Origin: a bacterium
GTDB taxonomy: Bacteria; Cyanobacteriota; Vampirovibrionia; Gastranaerophilales; Gastranaerophilaceae
Length of the DNA: 16,588 nt
Reading direction: 5' to 3'
Assembly (NCBI GenBank): GCA_017995595.1
Contig: JAGOIO010000005.1
Coordinates: 1-16,588, forward strand
Shown here: positions 14,330 through 16,588 of the stretch, in pieces
Position numbering within the stretch: the first letter of the stretch is position 1
Layout of the letters: the number at the start of each line of letters is the position of its first letter
Program-made: the position numbers and the translations under genes
The notes under the pieces: generated by a model
The model's input: only the letters and a program-made list of their open reading frames with translations
What the model was told of the DNA's origin: nothing
The model's database searches: none

Positions 14330-15235
14330 ATGTCTTTTAAGAATAAAGATTTAAACCAAAATGATAATGCCCCTCAATTATTGAAGGGGCATATTCATTG
14401 GTATCCGGGGCATATTGCAAAGGCGGAGAAAGCTTTAAAAAATAAACTTTCGCTTGTAGATGCAGTTATTGAAGTTTTAGATTCAAGGATACCTTTTAGT
14501 AGTTGTTATAATAATATTGAGTCGTTGTTGGGGGAAAAACCTCGACTTATTTTGTTGAATAAGGTTGATTTAGTAGAAAAACCTGAGTTAACGAAATGGA
14601 TAGAGTTTTTAGAAAAAAAATCAGGTTGTACGGTTTTGACAACTGATGCAAAAAATTCGAAAAGTTTGAGTTCAGTTGTGTCAAAGGCTATAGAGTTAAG
14701 TGAACCGAAGATTCAGGCTTTGATGAAAAAAGGGCTTTTGCGTCGTCCTGCTCGTATTATGGTTGTGGGCATGCCTAATGTCGGAAAATCAAGTATTATA
14801 AATAAACTTACACGAACATCGAAAACCAAAGTCGGTGCAAAAGCAGGCGTAACTCGTCAGCAACAATGGGTAAGGATTAATCCTAAACTTGATTTGCTTG
14901 ATACTCCGGGAATTATCCCTATGAAACAGGAAAATCAAGATGTTGCGGTAAGGCTTGCTTGTGTTAATTCTGTGTCAGAAAATGCTTATGAAAAAGAAAT
15001 TATTGCAAAAGATTTGCTCGAAATTTTAAGTAAAAATTATGAACCAAAAGTCAGAGAGTATTACAACTTGACAGAAGATGACTCATTGTCTGTTGAAAAT
15101 GTTGCAAAACGAAGAAATTGGATTACAAGTGGTGCAGAACCAAATATTCAACGAGCTTCTGCAACTATTTTGAATGATTTTAGAGAAGGTAGAATTGGGA
15201 AGTTTGTTTTAGATGAGTTTATCGAAGAACAGTAA
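14330..15235 (+). CDS. ylqF: Ribosome biogenesis GTPase YlqF/RbgA
   Basis: RbgA is a circularly permuted GTPase needed for a late step of 50S subunit maturation. The permuted order is visible: G4 NKVD (about 77-80) and a G5-like TTDAKNS (about 104-110) come before G1 GMPNVGKSS (147-155), the G2 Thr region (about 175) and G3 LDTPGI (about 189-194). The start HIHWYPGHIAKAEKAL is the family N-terminal signature. The C-terminal 100 residues form the RNA-binding helical domain. At 301 residues it is slightly longer than the 282 of B. subtilis, mostly from a 20-residue polar N-terminal lead. The ATG at 14330 follows GGAAAAG. Its end overlaps the start of rnhB by 23 bases, consistent with co-translation. 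Confidence 0.97.
   Translation: MSFKNKDLNQNDNAPQLLKGHIHWYPGHIAKAEKALKNKLSLVDAVIEVLDSRIPFSSCYNNIESLLGEKPRLILLNKVDLVEKPELTKWIEFLEKKSGCTVLTTDAKNSKSLSSVVSKAIELSEPKIQALMKKGLLRRPARIMVVGMPNVGKSSIINKLTRTSKTKVGAKAGVTRQQQWVRINPKLDLLDTPGIIPMKQENQDVAVRLACVNSVSENAYEKEIIAKDLLEILSKNYEPKVREYYNLTEDDSLSVENVAKRRNWITSGAEPNIQRASATILNDFREGRIGKFVLDEFIEEQ
14369..14390 (+). other. GC-rich hairpin inside the start of ylqF
   Basis: GCCCCT-CAA and TTG-A-AGGGGC form a 9-bp stem with one bulged A and a 3-base loop, codons 14-21 of ylqF. It stands out in AT-rich DNA and lies outside the conserved GTPase region. It has no U-run. It may slow translation or RNA decay, or be chance. Confidence 0.4.
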
Positions 15236-15893
15236 AGCTTTATTTAGTTTTGATGATGAGAAAGCTAAAGGACTATATTTAATCGGAACAGACGAGGCTG
15301 GTAGAGGTCCTGCGTCAGGTGGTGTATTTGCATCTGCTGTCTCTTTTAAAAGTGTTGATAATGATTTGATTGAAAAGCTTTCAAAATTAAATGATTCAAA
15401 AAAATTAAGTAAAAAAACAAGAGAAGAACTTTTTGATGTCATAAAAGAAAATACATTTAATTCTGTTATCTGTGTTGAGGTTGAAGAAATTGAAAAAACG
15501 AATATTTTAGCTTGTTCTCTGAAGGCTATGAAGTTGGCATGCGAAGATGTTATAAACCAAATTAATCTTTTTAAAACAAACGAAAAACAAGTTGATGTAA
15601 AAGTTTTGGTTGATGGAAACAGATTAATAAGAAATTTTGAATTTAATCAGGAAACTATAGTGAAAGGTGATTCCAAATCCGCAGCAATCGCAGGTGCAAG
15701 TATTTTGGCAAAAGTTTCCAGAGACCGATATATGCTAAAATTAGATGAAGAATTTCCACAGTATAATTGGAAAAGTAATGCAGGATATTTAACAAAAGAA
15801 CATTTTGAAGCTATTGATAAGTACGGAGTTACTAAGTATCATCGTAAAAGCTTTCTAAAAAAACATTTTCAAAAGCAGTTGACACTTTTCTGA
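15213..15893 (+). CDS. rnhB: Ribonuclease HII
   Basis: RNase HII cuts the RNA strand of RNA/DNA hybrids and removes single ribonucleotides from DNA. The 226-residue protein has the four acidic catalytic residues in their family settings: Asp27 and Glu28 in GTDEAGRGP, Asp134 in VLVDGN and Asp153 in KGDSKSAAIAGASILAKVSRD. The segment LNDSKKLSKKTREELFDVI is also typical. The ATG at 15213 lies inside the end of ylqF, with GGGAAG about 10 bases upstream, and no other good start follows before the catalytic motif. It is the last gene of the rplS unit, followed at once by a terminator. Confidence 0.98.
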   Translation: MSLSKNSKALFSFDDEKAKGLYLIGTDEAGRGPASGGVFASAVSFKSVDNDLIEKLSKLNDSKKLSKKTREELFDVIKENTFNSVICVEVEEIEKTNILACSLKAMKLACEDVINQINLFKTNEKQVDVKVLVDGNRLIRNFEFNQETIVKGDSKSAAIAGASILAKVSRDRYMLKLDEEFPQYNWKSNAGYLTKEHFEAIDKYGVTKYHRKSFLKKHFQKQLTLF

Positions 15894-15908
15894 TTTTAAT
15901 TATTATCC

Positions 15909-15937
15909 AAAGGGATTATTTAAAAATAATCCTTTTT
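15909..15937 (+). terminator. Rho-independent terminator after rnhB
   Basis: GGATTATT and AATAATCC make a perfect 8-bp stem around a TAAA loop (15913-15932), lengthened by one G-U and three A-T pairs into a run of five T's (15933-15937). It lies 16 bases after the rnhB stop and separates the ribosomal unit from the malic-enzyme gene. Confidence 0.85.
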
Positions 15938-15941
15938 GATG

Positions 15942-15970
15942 ATGACGGGATTTTTTGTTTTTGTTACTTT
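15942..15970 (+). promoter_or_regulatory. Malic-enzyme promoter, probable leaderless start
   Basis: ATGACG (15942-15947), a 17-base spacer and TACTTT (15965-15970) with a TGT extended -10 lie so that six bases (TATAAT) separate the -10 from the ATG at 15977. The TATAAT itself abuts the ATG and, if used as the -10, would start RNA inside codon 3, so it is the less likely hexamer. No Shine-Dalgarno is seen. Confidence 0.45.
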
Positions 15971-15976
15971 TATAAT

Positions 15977-16588
15977 ATGAAATATTCAGCTATAGACTAC
16001 ATTCCTAAAATTTCACCCGATAATTTAGAAGTTTTGTCGTTAATTTATACTCCGGGTGTTGGTCAGGCATGTTTAAAAATTAAAGAAAATCCTGAGGGTT
16101 CTTTTGTTTATACTAATCGCTCAAATTCTGTTGCGGTTATATCTTTTAACTATAAAGACTCTCTTGCTCGTTCAATCTTCTTAAAAGATGCTTTAAATAT
16201 TGATGCGTATCCTTTAGAGGTTGCAAAGAAAAGTTTAAAATTAGTTGTTGAAAATATCTCGCCAAACTTTTGTGGTATAGATTTAACCTTGATAGCTGAT
16301 GAATTGGAAAATAAAAAATTTAATGTCAAAATTCCTGTTTTGACTACAAAAACTGCAAATATTGAGGAATTTTTCTCACCTGTTTCAAAAAATATTTTTA
16401 TGTTTGATGAATCAAAATTGGAAGGTGATTTTCAAGAAAAGGCATTATCGTTGAGAGAACTGGCAGGTGGTGTAATTGAAAGCTCTTTGACTTCAAAAGA
16501 AATTATGAAACCTGTTGCAATCGTAAGCGATGGCTCGGCTGTTTTGGGCTTTGGAAATATTGGTGCAGAAGCAGGTTTACCAGTTATG
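15977..16588 (+). CDS. Malic enzyme (partial, 3' end outside window) with duplicated N-terminal domain
   Basis: Malic enzyme decarboxylates malate to pyruvate with NAD(P). 204 residues are visible, open to the window edge. Residues 20-56 match the family start: LSLIYTPGVGQACLKI, holding the catalytic Tyr24, then YTNRSNSVAVIS. Normally DGTAVLGLGNIG follows at once, but here residues 57-156 intervene. This stretch resembles a later malic-enzyme segment: FLKDALNIDAYPLEV, then ISPNFCGIDL, then an IPVL strand, without the GNIG or PVMEGK motifs. A second copy then starts at LSLRELAGGV (157-166), where the catalytic Tyr is absent, and has the intact VSDGSAVLGFGNIGAEAGLP (183-202). So copy one keeps the Tyr motif and copy two keeps the metal/substrate and cofactor-proximal motifs. 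The start is set by the ATG; there is no Shine-Dalgarno. Cofactor choice cannot be read here. Confidence 0.88.
   Translation, partial: MKYSAIDYIPKISPDNLEVLSLIYTPGVGQACLKIKENPEGSFVYTNRSNSVAVISFNYKDSLARSIFLKDALNIDAYPLEVAKKSLKLVVENISPNFCGIDLTLIADELENKKFNVKIPVLTTKTANIEEFFSPVSKNIFMFDESKLEGDFQEKALSLRELAGGVIESSLTSKEIMKPVAIVSDGSAVLGFGNIGAEAGLPVM

Overview
This is an AT-rich stretch of bacterial chromosome with dense, co-directional housekeeping genes. Everything from base 1 to about 12830 reads on the minus strand, and everything from 12911 to the end reads on the plus strand. No rRNA, tRNA, CRISPR array, insertion sequence or prophage gene was seen. A Gram-negative-type cell is suggested by the PHP-domain DnaE, FabI, and flagellar export genes. 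The rplS-ylqF-rnhB order is best known from Firmicutes. Low GC, flagellar genes lying among housekeeping genes and this mix of relatives would fit a gut Gastranaerophilales/Vampirovibrionia-type organism, but that assignment is an inference and is not proved by the window.

Minus-strand half, in order of transcription. A phosphohexomutase gene (11361-12830) is followed by a structured gap and then fabI (10370-11194), which has its own promoter and a good terminator. Next comes a riboflavin cluster, ribE-ribBA, with a two-domain GNAT acetyltransferase closing the unit before a second clear terminator (7324-7366). Then panD and dnaE lie 19 bases apart. After a 118-base structured leader comes a flagellar block: a fused FliM/FliN-like switch protein, a FliO-like protein, FliP, FliQ with a long C-terminal extension, and the start of an exported protein cut by the window edge. 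FliR, which often follows FliQ, is not the next gene.

Plus-strand half. A lone sugar ABC-transporter permease (12911-13792) is transcribed divergently from the phosphohexomutase, and the two predicted promoters overlap. A ribosome-centred unit follows from a strong sigma-70 promoter: rplS, ylqF/rbgA (50S assembly GTPase) and rnhB, ending at a terminator (15909-15937). The window closes inside a malic-enzyme gene whose N-terminal 204 residues look like one and a half tandem copies of the malic-enzyme N-terminal domain.

The points most worth a second look are the internally duplicated malic enzyme; three genes (ribE, the permease and the malic enzyme) that lack a Shine-Dalgarno and have a -10 element placed to make a leaderless mRNA; the ribE promoter embedded in the fabI terminator; the overlapping divergent promoters; and the atypical flagellar proteins.
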